From Ottelia alismoides (taxonomy: Eukaryota; Streptophyta; Magnoliopsida; Alismatales; Hydrocharitaceae), in contig JAZKJV010009322.1 in assembly GCA_037367405.1 (NCBI GenBank), forward strand, positions 583,049-647,048: a stretch of DNA of 64,000 nt. Direction: 5' to 3'. Every line of letters starts with the position of its first letter. Position 1 is the stretch's first letter. Of the stretch, positions 13,007 through 24,879 are shown piece by piece. A program made the translations under genes and the position numbers. The notes under the pieces are model-generated. The model was not told the origin of the DNA. It saw only the letters and a list, made by a program, of their open reading frames with translations, and ran no database searches.

Positions 13007-14250
13007 CATGGGCGAAGGTAGGGGGGGCGGGTGGGGGCCATGGCCCCCCCTCCCAAATGGAAAAATGTCAGACCCCTTCCCCCCAAATCCTTAGTTTGTC
13101 TTTCCGATTTCCATTTCTGAGCTGCAGCCAGAAGAAATTATGGCCTTAAAAATCAATTCTCTTGGACTTTTTTTGCAAATTCTCCCACAACTATTCAACT
13201 CCCCCCGAATCCCTCCTCCATTTTCCTATTCTAACGGCAGCCAACCCCAATCTCGCCTACCTCCACTCATCCCTCTTCCTCATCTCCTCACACCGCCCCC
13301 ATCGAACCCCATCGACCCAAATCTAGAGCTGGAATGCTCATCATCCGTCACCAATACTCGTCGCTGCTTCGGTGAATGGACGCTTCAATCTTGCTTATTT
13401 TCTTTGTGTGATTTGCGTGCATGCATCATGTATGTTGAACTTACAATCCAAATGGTAATGTAGATTTTTTTCTCTTAGGTGTTTTCTTTGTGTTGTTTTC
13501 TTTGTATGATTTGCGTACTTGTAGTCATCTAAGTAGAATCAGATACTGATGGAATTGAACTAGTTTATTTGTCAACGTAATACACTTTAAGTCGTTAAAA
13601 AATTAGTTAGAAATGCTAATCAACGACTCTAATTTACGAAGACAGATCAAACTTCAGCTTTATTTCAGCTTTCCGTAGATAAAGATCATATAAAAGTCAA
13701 TGTTCAAATACCTAGTCGGCTGGAATTTTTTTATATACATAAGTACTTAAATAGGATAGAAAATTTTTTATTTATTGCCTTTAACGACTAATGTTGAAAT
13801 AAACCTAATTGTGCAATTGAAATGGAAGAAGACTGCAATTGCAATATACGTGGTGCTGAATTTTAACTATCTTAATAATTAATGTTAACATTTTTACAGA
13901 TATTAAAAACATTTCATCGTATCGAGCTCGGCAGCGACTTGGCACATCAATCATCGACAATCTCATTCACATGAATACATCTGCATCAATCATCAATTCA
14001 TTGGTAAAAAATATTTATCATATAATCATATTCTATATGTTACACAATTGTCCTAATATCTATATCTCAATTCAGCGCTTTGCGCATTTGCCCTTTTTTG
14101 GGTGGGGGATCTATATTTGACGTTTTGAAAGTGATGTCCTAATGTCCATCACTTTCAAAACTTTGTAACTCACTAGTAGTTATTTTTTAGTGTTTATATT
14201 TTTGATTAAGTTTTGGCCCCACCAATAAAAATTTTCTGGCTCCGCCCCTG
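13007..14250. mobile_element. Non-autonomous hAT element
   Basis: The ends are CATGGGCGAAGGTAGG and, read inward from the right, CAGGGGCGGAGCCAGA: imperfect inverted repeats of the CAGGGGCGGAGCCAG type known from plant hAT elements. The element is flanked by a perfect 8-bp target duplication CATAGGAG (12999-13006 and 14251-14258), the hAT hallmark. The 1244 bp contain no transposase; the longest ORF (13140-13463, 107 aa, proline/serine-rich) has no recognisable domain. Internal landmarks are a 16-bp palindrome at 13033-13048 and a perfect 14-bp stem at 14123-14136/14147-14160. It sits inside the Tourist-like MITE and is therefore younger than it. Confidence 0.85.
14123..14160. repeat. Perfect 14-bp inverted repeat inside the hAT element
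   Basis: TTTTGAAAGTGATG (14123-14136) and CATCACTTTCAAAA (14147-14160) are exact reverse complements around a 10-nt loop, near the element's right end. Confidence 0.85.
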
Positions 14251-14307
14251 CATAGGAGGTTACTCCAACTCAACCCAAATCCAACCGAGTTACCAAACAT
14301 GCCCTTG

Positions 14308-16919
14308 GAGCTCTAGATTTAGTCTAAAAAAGGATGTGCAACACCACCAAAGCTCCGCCAACTTCTTTGCCCTCTACCCCTTCTAATATGGAAAGAAAGC
14401 CCATTGTGCTCACGTAGGAGAATCTGAACCATCGATAGCAAAGGGGTGGATATTTTGCAAGTCTACCCCCCACCATTTTGTGCTACAACTAAAGATAAGT
14501 CTTGATAATTACGCTTTGCTCCCTTGCAAGGTTTTATGGAAATTAAATTTTTATTTTAGTTGTCATTTAGTTACTTGACCTTTGAAAATTAATAAGTTTC
14601 TCATTTCTAAACATATTAAAATAATTTTAATTTTAAGAGGTCGCATAGATTGTTTCATTATTTAGAATTTATTCCATAATTTTGGGGGCTTGTAATATTT
14701 ATCTACAATATTTGTATGCTCATTTACTTATTTTGATCTATATCTTGTGTTATTTGGTTTTAAGAATAGTTGCAGTAGTGTGTCTACTCTTATTGAACAA
14801 CAACGTCTTCCATTTTTTGCTAAATATTTTGTGTAGTTTGAATTAATAATCAACCTCAGAATTGCATGTTCAATACCTTCGTTATTTTTTCATTTATCCA
14901 TATAACATCATACAAATTTTGGTTTGCAAAATTATTACCATTTACTCTTTTCTAAAAATCAATAACCCCGTAAATATTATTTTACCTTATCTCATTTATT
15001 ATAAATCTAAATTTGATTCAAACAATCCCAAAACCATAGTTTCAAAATTAGAATAACAAAAAATTCTTATTTATTTTTCTATCTATTCTATCTATTTATA
15101 TCATGTTTAAAACTCTAAAAAAACTTAAATTTTATAAAATCTGAAGAAACCATTCCAAAATGAAATTTAAAAAAAATTGTTAAAAATAAAAAAATAAATT
15201 TTAAAAGAAAAAAAAATAAAAATCACCTAAAAATGCTAGAAACATACAACTCTATAAAAAAACACCATTGGGATCTTATTTGCACTAATACCCGCACTTA
15301 CTCACTAACCTACACATCACCAAGTAGCTTTATATATTGAACTTGCCCCCATTGTGTTTGATCTTAAGGTTTGCCTATGTAAAACAAACATCACCTCTTT
15401 CTGCATCCACACAGTTTTTGTTTTAACTGCCAGATTTCCTACTCTATACTAGCGATTAATTAGTTTGAACTAACACTTGGGGGAAATACCTGATCATATA
15501 CGACCTTGCATGATTAAATAAAAAGAAAGAGAAAAAGCTCGTACAAATGCCTCAAGAGGACAATATTGGTGAATTACAAGTTTTGATAATGACTCCTAAT
15601 ATTAAACAATATTTATTTTACTACACAGATTAACCTTTTATGAGCATTTCCAATAATAAATACGTACTTGGATCTCGGAAGATAGATGCAACTTATATAT
15701 TTAGATGTAGATTATCTATCGAAATGAATATTATATATTCAGATGAAATCTTTGTAACATATGTAAAACATATTTTGCAAATTATATATCTCAGTTACAG
15801 ATGATATATCTTAGATGATTGTAGTAATCTCACAAATATTTGATGATCCTTTAAGTTTGTTTCTTTTATTGTTATGATCTTTAAAAAAGAGCCAAAAGAA
15901 TTACAATTCATAAAACAATTATTTTCACCACTTAAGTGTTGTGGTGACTGATAAATCGACCAATTAACTAACTGGTCCTTCACTTGACCAATATGTTGAA
16001 CCTACAAACGTTAACATTTTATATAACCATGAAAGTGTATTTAACCGGCCCTTCTTGACAATTGAATAACCTCATTTTCAATTGTCCAATTCTTTGTTTA
16101 ACAGATTAATATGTCTTACCAAGATATAATTCAGTCGACTCAAGTATCATTTCAATCAACTTGGTAAAATTTCATTCAACTAAACTTGAATGTCCCATTT
16201 AGATTCTTAAAATTCACTTATCATATCTAATGCATCGTTTGGTTGGTTAAATGGCTGTATATGAGACTCAGAAGAGGAAGAACTCACCTCTCATTCCAGT
16301 ACACTTGATATTGATCAAATCCTTCTCATTTTGAAGAACTTTTAGTGCTCTAAGTCTTTTGTAAAAGCTCAAGCACTTTTATTTCAAGTTTCCCTTGATA
16401 TCTGTATCTTTTTTATTATCGTTATGCTCCAAATATGATTTCAAGCAAGCATTTAACACGTTAAACACAAACATATACGTACATACACACACATATAATC
16501 AATTGTCTTCTATTTGTTGTAATCAAGTATACGAGGTGTCGGGTCTTTCATGACACTAGAGAAGAAAGTCTATCTTGAGAGCTTTTCAAGAAAGATATTG
16601 TTATACTAGAAGTTACACTAATCTCGATTGTATGTAGCGTGGAATAGTGTAAAAGCTTTGATCAAGGCGTGGGATGAACCTTAGAATGTAGTTCAAACTC
16701 ATAATTTTTACCCACCTTGATTTCTACGTAGATAATTATCACGCACTTGTAATTTAGATTTTAGTTGCTCTTAATCACTACATAGTTCAAACTTTCCCTT
16801 TCTTTTGCATGTTATTTCTCGTTTAGTATCTAAAATTCTGAACTATTTAACAAAGTAAGAACTTGTTCGCTTTAATGACGCAAAGACATCTAGTTACCAT
16901 CTCCTTAGCTAGATTATCT
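14308..16919. other. AT-rich intergenic DNA, partly possible copia LTR
   Basis: I find no coding region. Positions 14860-15060 hold a 64-aa ORF of AT-rich codons without motifs. The part just before 16920 (about 16500-16900) may be the LTR or leader of the copia element whose gag follows, but I see no terminus or primer-binding site that I can defend. Confidence 0.35.
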
Positions 16920-17480
16920 ATGTCCAAACCACCTCATTTCAATGGGAATAACTAATCCTATTTGGCAAACATGAAGGATATTTTCATGCAATATACTGAT
17001 TATCATTTATTGCATTACATCTCTATGTTCTTCAACAAGCATGTACTTGCTTAAGGAAATGAAGATTTTCGATAATGTATACGTGAAAATGGAGAAGACT
17101 TGTGACTATTCAACTTCTAGTCTGTAACTAGTTTCAATATGATGAGTTGATTGGTTATTCAACTAACAAGGAGTTGAAACTCAACTCAAGCATATGGTGA
17201 CGACATTTCTTTGTGTCAAGTTATATATAATGCACTTCAATTTCTAGTTGTAAATTCAATATTATCTTTATCAATGTAACATACACTTTATAGTTGTAAG
17301 TGAAATTTCTTCATTAAAAATTTCAAAAATTGTCTCATACTTATTAATTTCATAAAGCGATTAAGGTTCCATGATGCTTTGACATCTAAAACATTGGTTT
17401 AAAAATCTAGCAAATATAACCCTTTTTATCCAAAAGTTGCAAAATAATTTCATAACACATGTAAGACTACGATTTCGACC
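16920..17480 (+). pseudogene. Decayed Ty1/copia gag
   Basis: From the ATG at 16920 the reading is MSKPPHFNGNN-stop-SYLANMKDIFMQYTDYHLLHYIS. This matches the plant copia gag start (PPxFNGxNYxxWKxxMxxFLQSxDYxLW). The usual tryptophan of YWK is lost, and stops and frame changes accumulate after about 100 bases. Downstream fragments (for example YDELIG around 17140) keep a loose resemblance to the later gag region. No protease or reverse transcriptase follows, so the element is truncated as well as frame-shifted. Copia gag would form the RNA-packaging particle in the cytoplasm; this copy is dead. Confidence 0.65.
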
Positions 17481-18879
17481 CTTCTACTCACCTCTATATA
17501 CGTAGTATAATTATTTGGAGAAATTTTGTATTTCTTTTTTGCTTGATCTTGCTAATGGTTTCAATGATGAGTTAAAAATGCTTTGTAGAACACCGCACAA
17601 ACATGTTAACAAAAAAGACCCTCCTCTAGAGAGTGATATCAAAGTGGATCCTTGAAAATAACAAGAGAACTAAGTCCATGACTCTCCCTCGAGAGATTGC
17701 AAGGTAAATGGTCGGATACAACATCTTACTATATTGGAGAGACCCGTCTCTCCCTAGGTTATACACTTTATCTAAATAGAACCTGATTATGATTCTTTTC
17801 TTGTGTATTTTGTGTTTGATTCTTCTCTCGCAACTCTTTATAAGGTGAACAACGATTGTTTCATCGATCACCAAAAACAGTTTTTTGCTGCCTCAGCGAG
17901 GGCATCAAGACAAATTGCTTGGACCATACAAAAGCCAATCTGGCTACTCATTGTGAGGAATGGTGATAATGGGTGCTTAGAGGAGAAAGAGGAATATGAT
18001 GCTACTTTATTTGTAATTCATCGCCTTTTCAATGGATTTTGTTTAAATTGATGCCAAATATAGGAAGGTTAAGCATAGAGATTGATTATGGTGTAGGTAA
18101 GAGTATGCAACTTTAAAGGAGCAAAGATGAAAGTAGAAAAAAATAAACAAGGAAATAAATATATAGGTATGATATTGGTGAAAATAGTGAATATTTATAT
18201 ATAATTTGGAGAAATCCATCTAATACTTTTATCACTATAACGTAGATATGCTCTAAACGAACTCTTCAAAATTTTACAAAGACCAATCATTGAACAAATT
18301 CCAATAATGATCATTATCGGTTCAAATTCCAATGATGATCATATTACGGCTCATTGAGCTTTTATTTTAAGGCTCACAAAGATCATATGAAACTTCATTT
18401 CAACTCTAGGTTATCTCAAACAAGAAGTTAATATTCTCCATTATAACCCTATTTACTAATTGAGTTTTTTCTTAAATTTTAACATTCTCCTTGCTACATT
18501 GTCATCTTTTATTTAGCAGATATACATGCTTCTCAAGCGAGGTCAAGATTTATATGTCGAGACGGAGGTGTTGATCCTGATGCAGAAACAGAGAAGATTC
18601 GTGAATGAAGTCAACCTTTTATCAAGAACTTTATTATTTTTGGGAATGCGTCAATGTGATTTTGCTTTCTAAAAGCTCTACTTCATGTATTGAAATATTT
18701 GAACGTTTTGGAGTTTACCAATGTTTGCATTTTGGAAAAATTTTATTTAGAATGATATCTAATATGTTGTTCTCTTAAGCAATGTACTTTGTTTGTGATC
18801 GTGGATGCCTAGAGAGATTGGTAATGTATGTTGGTCAAATAATTCATATGTTGATGTGAACACAAACAATAGGCTAATC
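17481..18879. other. Unassigned region
   Basis: Positions 17626-18051 carry overlapping 82-aa ORFs on both strands without motifs. A short imperfect direct repeat (CAAATTCCAATAATGATCAT and CAAATTCCAATGATGATCAT) lies at about 18296-18344. Positions 18540-18600 look briefly coding (RSRFICRDGGVDPDAETEKIRE) but are closed by a stop and match nothing I know. Confidence 0.35.
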
Positions 18880-19244
18880 AATTAATTGATGTTTATATGC
18901 CCTCAAACAAACCTATATGGCCGTTTATTAATGACCATAAAACATGATTTAAAAATGTCTACCATGGCAGTCTAAGCTGACATATATTAATGTCTACGAA
19001 TATCATTTGTATGTGGGCGTTCTTATCTAACTTCTACCTATAGATGGTTTGACGTTTTTAAAACGTCGTCAAATATTAAGTTGTGTCGACGTTCTTTATT
19101 AACGTCCACAATGACCTATACTGACGAGGCTAGCTCAACAAAAAAATTGGATGTTTTTTAACGTTGGCATACACATTTGCCGATGTTAAAAGCAACTATA
19201 GCCGATGTTTTGAAACATCAGAAAAAGGCATTTCTGTGGTAGTG
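18880..19244. mobile_element. CACTA-type subterminal region and terminus
   Basis: The block is rich in short motifs repeated in both orientations (GACGTT, AACGTC, GCCGATGTT), typical of the subterminal repeats that CACTA transposases bind. It ends at 19244 with TTTCTGTGGTAGTG, the reverse complement of CACTACCACAGAAA, which is a CACTA terminus for an element lying to the left. I could not find the partner CACTAC end. Similar motifs recur at 23150-23310. Confidence 0.6.
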
Positions 19245-21410
19245 ATATCACTCAATTGAATATCGTTGCTCAAGGCTGTTAAGGTGGACAGGGATGTATA
19301 CTTTTGTTGAATACCATAAAATGTTGGTTGAGAAGGCAACCATGGTGTTCCATCAGATAATGGGTAATTCTTAAAGTAAGCAATCACTCCAGCAGTTACT
19401 TGATCGTGAAATTCTTCTTTTCTCTTCTCCTCTACAACCTTTATTTTTGAGTCGATCTCATGCTGCATTTCCTCGCGAAGTTCTTGGAGAAGTTCGTGAC
19501 GAATTTCTAGACGAATTTCTTTCCTTCTTTTCTCATTCTCATCCTCCATTTTTCTGTTGGAGCTCTACCAATTTAAGGTCAATTTCAATCTCTGAAGCAG
19601 ATGTTGACCTACAAAGACCTCTTCATTTAGGTACATGTACATATCTCCTACCAATGAGACAATCCGATCTTCCTTCATTGCTCAATACGACATTAATTAT
19701 TTCAACATCGGTAATGCCCCTTCCTTCTACATCAGCCTCGATACACATTTCTTTCATTCTAATCTATAAAATTAAAATATTGTTACTTATAAAAGTAAAG
19801 TAACTAACAAGTAAAATAAGATATTATTATAAAGCACCGATGCAACTTACATATGCTTTCCTTGCTTGAGGTGTTGACCAATACTCATGTCATCCTGTAA
19901 GAGGGTCTAGTAGTGCCATTCCCTTCTTATCAAAACTTAACTTAGTCCTTAAGAATAATAGTATCTCCCCATATGATTGACTCTCAAGTTCATTATGAGA
20001 CTAACACATGTAGAACATGTTTCAGTAAGTTAAATAAAAAATCTAAAGCTAAAGAATATAATTAGATCGCTCTTACATTCTCATTCTTCATGACTGCATA
20101 TGACTTAGAACCAGTAGTTGAGAGGTTCTTGACAAGTGTAATTCGTGTATCCCTATTCGTTTGATATTTATCCTAAAGTAATCGTAATTAATAACTTGAC
20201 ATTAAAAAACAAATATTATTGTACATGCTTACTTGATGTTCCAGTTGTTTCCATATTTCAACCATTGTAATTCAGCGCTCTATAGACACATTCGATGGCC
20301 TCACCACATCTCCAACTTTCTCTAAATCCTTCTTCAAGTTATGTCGATGTTCCTTAAGGTATTTTTCTAAACGACGGTTCACTACTTCCTTGACCCTAGC
20401 ATCAGAATCAAACCCAGTGATATCAATGAAGTTCTATTAAAAGCGTTTTTATTAGTCAAAAATCTATTATGAAATTTTAAAGAATAATTGTTAGACCTTG
20501 ATTCTTTCATATGCCGACCGAAGTTCTGCATCTGTTAAACTTCTAAAATCTGGTACTAGTGGAACATCCTCTCTTTCAGCTATACCACAAATCAATTGCA
20601 GATCAATAGCTTGCTTGGCATCTAATGATCTTCCTTCATCTAAGTCAATTATTACAATAGGTCTATGCCCTATTGCCATTGCATGCTTCAGCAGCGTTAT
20701 GCCTCTCGATTTTCCCCTACGACGCACTGTATGTAATTTATCACAACTAGTTATAGAGATATTTCAAATCAAATATTAATAATAGTAAAATAATTACCTG
20801 CTTTTATGGATGTAGAGGGTATTTCTTGCGAGTCCAACGGAGCAGTACTTTGTGTCTATCTCATTATGACATGTCATTGTGCATTCAAAAGCGCATCTGG
20901 TTCCAACCGGTTGCTTCGATTCCTATGCGTTGGAGGATTATGCTCAGATACATGTGGAGGTATTGGTTGGGAGTTCACTGGAGCACTACTCTGTGCATGT
21001 CTTGGTTGGTATGTGACTGTGTACTCAGAAGGGAAATCGATTCCAAATGATTGCTTCGGTTCCCATGCATTGGAGGATGGAGCTCAGATACTTGTTGAGT
21101 TTTTAGTTATGAGTCCAACATAGTACGACTTTGTGTATATCTCTGTATCAACTTTGATTGTGTACTTAGAAGTGTGATCAATTGCAAATAGTTGCCAAGA
21201 TTTTCATGTGCTTGATGTTGACATTCAGATACTTGTGGAAGTGTTGGTTGTGCGTGAGGTAGATTTCTTTGTTGCTTGTAAATTCCTGAATCAGGCTGAC
21301 TACTTTGACCATCCACTTTTTGCTTATTCTTTCTGAATGTGAATGGTCCAACCATACATATAATAAACCCAAATATCTGCAAGAATTAACTGTCCAACAT
21401 CTTTGCATTA
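19196..21410 (-). pseudogene. Plant CACTA/En-Spm-type transposase (Transposase_24-like), exon remnants
   Basis: Minus-strand pieces appear in the order seen in plant Ptta/En-Spm transposase proteins. A Q/P/S-rich region built of repeats covers 21382-20810. RRRGKSRGITLLKHAMAIG...VVIDLDEGRS-like sequence occupies 20727-20491. DSDARVKEVVNRRLEKYLKE lies at about 20410-20290, and LVKNLSTTGSKSYAVMKNE at about 20150-20070. SYGEILLFLRTKLSFDKKG...EYWSTPQARKA follows at about 19990-19850, then MKEMCIEADVEGRGITDVEI at about 19760-19640, and finally a charged coiled-coil-like segment with VTAGVIAYFKNYP (19549-19196). The pieces are separated by stretches with stops that could be introns. The last ORF runs 16 codons into the CACTA terminus at 19244, so its true C-terminus is lost or altered. 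The GSKSY motif and its surroundings are the best family evidence. The function in an intact element would be binding the element ends in the nucleus; this copy is probably inactive. Confidence 0.7.
20827..21249 (-). repeat. Three 140/141-bp direct repeats in the transposase N-terminal part
   Basis: Three degenerate units begin near 20827, 20968 and 21108. Each ends in a block like TCAGATACTTGTGGAAGTGTT. The first step is 141 bp, exactly 47 codons, and the second is 140 bp, so the array was in-frame and later lost one base. On the coding (minus) strand each unit encodes a Q/S/H-rich peptide. Plus-strand cysteine-rich ORFs over this stretch are shadows. Confidence 0.75.
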
Positions 21411-21773
21411 TATATAAGGAAAAAATGATGGAAGAAGTATAAACTAGATGTAAGAAAGTTGAAAAAAGAGGTCTTGGAAAGTGAAGACATTGGAAATATA
21501 CTAAATGTACTTAAAATTCTTGTTTACATCAATAACTAATAGAATATTTAAAAGATCCAATGGAAATAACTAAATTCTTATTAATATAAACATTAGTTGA
21601 AAGATGTATCCTGCTAAGTAGATCATATTCCATCTTTAGAATATAGTGTTGTTGTGTTAAACATTTCATTATTATCCTGATCATATTATACTTTCAATGC
21701 CTCTAACTTCCAATAGCATGATAGATTTTAAGTTATGTGCAAAATATATAATCTATAACTTTCTGTTCCATGA

Positions 21774-21988
21774 TGTTGCGAGACCCTTTACTGCACTATG
21801 GGCAATTTGGCTGGCAAGGAATGACCTCCTTTTTAATAATCAGAGATTTTATATAGAGAAAGCTCATTGTAAAGCCTTGCTAAGCCTTTGGGAAACAAGG
21901 TAACTATCTATGTAAACTTTGTTAATAAATTAATGATAGTGCGGTGACTCCCATTTTGGGCGGTCACCCCCTCTTTTTATCAAAAAAA
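21774..21988 (+). mobile_element. 5'-truncated L1-type LINE insertion
   Basis: The insert is 215 bp and ends in an A-run, flanked by a perfect 17-bp direct repeat AACTTTCTGTTCCATGA (21757-21773 and 21989-22005; the last two A's may belong to the tail). The coding part reads FTALWAIWLARNDLLFNN and onward to a TAA at about 21901, matching the C-terminus of plant L1 LINE reverse transcriptase proteins (WxIWxxRNxxxFN). A 3' UTR of about 80 bp follows. This is a textbook product of target-primed reverse transcription that aborted early. It lies inside the CACTA-related sequence and is younger than it. Confidence 0.85.
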
Positions 21989-22005
21989 AACTTTCTGTTC
22001 CATGA

Positions 22006-23149
22006 GGAACTGCTGCTTTGAACTTAAAATTCATGGTATCATCGCTTTAAATTGTTTTAAATAGGAATAAAGAAAACGACAATTTGGCACTATCATTGTT
22101 TGAAGTATGCATTTATAAATAGAGAGGTTAAGATTTGTTTTAATGATTGAGTCTTCCCATAAGTTCCAATTTCTATTTCAATGCATTATTAAATTCAAGG
22201 TTTATATATAAATCTAATAGAAGGAATATAATTACACCACATAAAAATTACGGCCCAAATTACTAAAAGAGTGCTAATCCTAACAACAAGGAAAATCCTG
22301 GAACATTCCTCAGGATTTTATATATCATTTTATATAATATGTTGATTTTAGGTGCTAATCCTAATACTACGGAGAAATAGATCCATGCTGCTTTTTTAAT
22401 TGATAAGATAGATTGATTCTAAGTTCATCAATTTACTTGTTTGACATAAACTGAGAAGAAAAAAATGATGCACTTCCTCTCCGCATTCAAATTCTTTATA
22501 AACCTGGTAATGTAAAACGGGTAAGACATGACTAACTATGATACAAATCATGTTCCTATCAATGTGCTACTAAATGTATTGTCTATATCTATGAATACAC
22601 ATCTTGGGTGCTTGTCATTGTCGAACCATGGAGGGACACATGCTCCCTATGTCTTGAAATCAATATCAACATTAGCTTGCCATTGATCTTATACATATGT
22701 AAACAGATCAGGTTCACAAGACATATGCGATTGAAATTCAAAAGGCCATCACATATTTGCATAAAAGATCGACAATAATCTGATCTATATAAAATTAAGA
22801 AAAAAACCCTATCAAATGGATCCCACGCACAAACAAACCCTACAAAATAGTATCATCTTTAGACTTACCTCATACTACTAGGAACATCTCGTGAAACACC
22901 TTTCACAAGATACTCACAATTAGAAAAGGGAGGTCGTTGGAGCTTTGGGAGGGAAAAGAGAAAACCCCAAGGTTAGAGGAGGATGGACAGAGAATGGAAG
23001 ATATTTTAGGAAATGAGAAAGAAAAATGGAATAGATTAGGTTTTCCAGACGGGGAGAGGTAAAGCGAGGTTGGTGGGACTAATAGACATTTTTTTAGTTT
23101 AGGCGAGGGAGGTGAAAAGATGCTGGCAGGATAATTAGAATTTTATTTT
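22006..23149. other. CACTA internal non-coding region
   Basis: No coding region is seen. It lies between the first recognisable transposase exon and the second subterminal repeat block, so it is probably the element's 5' leader, read on the minus strand. Purine-rich segments occur at 22920-23060. Confidence 0.4.
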
Positions 23150-23310
23150 TAAAACATGTATGGACGTTTACTTGATTAACGTCTGCCTATGTTTGCAATC
23201 TATCGACATTTGTGGTTGGATGTCGATAGAGATTAAATATGCCGATGTTAAAACTAACGTCGTCCAAGTTTGGATCTAGGCTGATGTTCTTGATGCAAGA
23301 ATGTCGATCA
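23150..23310. mobile_element. Second CACTA-type subterminal block
   Basis: The motifs GGACGTTTACTTGATTAACG, ATGTCGATAG and GCCGATGTTAAAAC resemble those at 18950-19230. A clear CACTA terminus cannot be seen at this end, so the boundary is inferred. Confidence 0.5.
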
Positions 23311-23747
23311 AAATATTAAATATTGTAATATATTACCTCTCTTGTTTCGAAAATGCATGCGTTTCTGGCCTAACAAAATATATTTTCTTAATATCTTTTA
23401 GATGTCCTATACTATTTGGTGTGTTAATTAAGAAGAAATTAGGAAGGGTAATAATCCATCACGTCAAAGTGAAATAAAACGTTAAATGATAATCTAGTTG
23501 GGCCGTCCAAATCCCACTATGGATTACGGCTCTCACAAGTTGACATCTTAGCTTAGATCTTACTGGAATATCTCGTGTCCAGGTGGGATGCATAATATAT
23601 ATCCAATGAAACGAAGAGAGAGTACATTGTACATGTAATTATTGTTGGGTAGGTGTATAGATGCTTTAAATTGTATCATCAACCTCAAGTTTCCCCTTCT
23701 CACGGTCTCACCCCACATGTCATGGAAGTGAAGCTCACACACGCCGC

Positions 23748-23839
23748 TTATATTATATTATATTATATTATATTATATTATATTATATTATATTATATTA
23801 TATTATATTATATTATATTATATTATATTATATTATATT
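23748..23839. repeat. (TATTA)n microsatellite
   Basis: About 18 nearly perfect pentamer copies. It gives a spurious ORF of repeated YIILY. Confidence 0.97.
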
Positions 23840-24879
23840 TATGCTAGTGGTCAGCATATTTTCTAGGTGCTTAATAAAATATCTCATGGCTCGGCAATGT
23901 TATCCCTTATCCATTTCTTCTTCCACTGCCATTATTTTTTTAATGGAGTCAATGGTCATTCTTAACGAGAAAAATATAATAATATATATGTTCACTTGGA
24001 AGCAAAAAATCCAACGTAAATGCTAAAAGAAAACCGATCTTGTATATGGTTCGATTTCCAATTAAGATTCTTGTTTTTGTAACTTAAGAATAGGAATAAT
24101 GGACTTTTACCTTTAGATAAATGTCGGAGCATGGAAGCATGCGAAAATAAAGATAAAATTGTAAGATTAATTCCTTCTTTGTAACGATAATGGGACCCAT
24201 AACTGTGACTTTGATTTAAAGATGGGTCTTTTTTTTTTGTAAGTTATCCAAATAATATCCAAAGAATATATAATAGTAGATTTACCTTTTTCCCTTTTTA
24301 AATATTCCAATTCAAACAATACGATCTCACGTAATGGTGATTAAATGATATGCAGAGAAGGAAAGGATCTCGGAAAGCTATGTTGTGTTGATTAGGCAGT
24401 ACAATTAGGAATTCTAATTTTCGAATCTTCGAGTTAAACCTATTTACAGTTATGGCAAACGAACAAAGGACACAAGCAATCAACAAGGAATCCACATAGA
24501 ACACTTGATTTGTGTGGGAGGGGGGGGGGGGGAGGGAATCCCACTTGTGTAGTCGATAAAAAACACGGCTAAAGAGAGATCACACATGTTAAAAACTGGA
24601 GTGTAAGGTACAAAAACCATCAGAGGCGATGCTGTCTCGGAAATAGACTTTCAGATAACCAATATCTTACCTTAAAATATGTATTTATAAAGGTACCTGG
24701 TAAATTGGATCGTAATCAGGTCAACCAAGATCCTTTTAGAAATTGCATCGAATCCAAATCGGGTGGAATGTTTAAGGGCTATCCAAACAAATCTCGAACT
24801 AGACTTGAACTCTACCTAGAAAGTAGCAAGGAACTTTATTTTTGTCAAAAAGATTTTTACACCGTAGAAAAACTAACTA
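23840..24879. other. Unassigned, includes probable copia LTR sequence
   Basis: It contains a 13-base G run (24520-24532) and, on the minus strand, a TATA-like TTTATAAATACATA at about 24684-24697. Because a minus-strand copia RNase H end lies just above (24890-25130), 24300-24880 is probably the start of that element's LTR, but the terminus is unclear. Confidence 0.4.

Larger units (their letters stand above)
12737..14304. mobile_element. Tourist-like (PIF/Harbinger-type) MITE, split by a hAT element
   Basis: The left end GGGCTCGTTTGGTTGCC and the right end (read inward) GGGCATGTTTGGTAAC form terminal inverted repeats of the GGGC..GTTTGGTT type known from Tourist MITEs. The flanks carry the 3-bp repeat TTG (12734-12736 and 14305-14307); PIF/Harbinger elements normally duplicate TWA, so the class assignment is probable rather than certain. 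Removing the nested hAT and its duplication leaves about 316 bp, a normal MITE size. There is no coding capacity, so such elements depend on a transposase made elsewhere. Confidence 0.75.

Noticed and set aside
20806..21123. Cysteine-rich plus-strand ORF that looks like a small secreted protein
   Set aside because: It is the antisense shadow of the 141-bp repeats in the transposase; there is no credible signal peptide and the cysteines do not keep spacing between repeats.
23653..23847. 64-codon ORF with repeated YIILY
   Set aside because: Translation of the (TATTA)n microsatellite.
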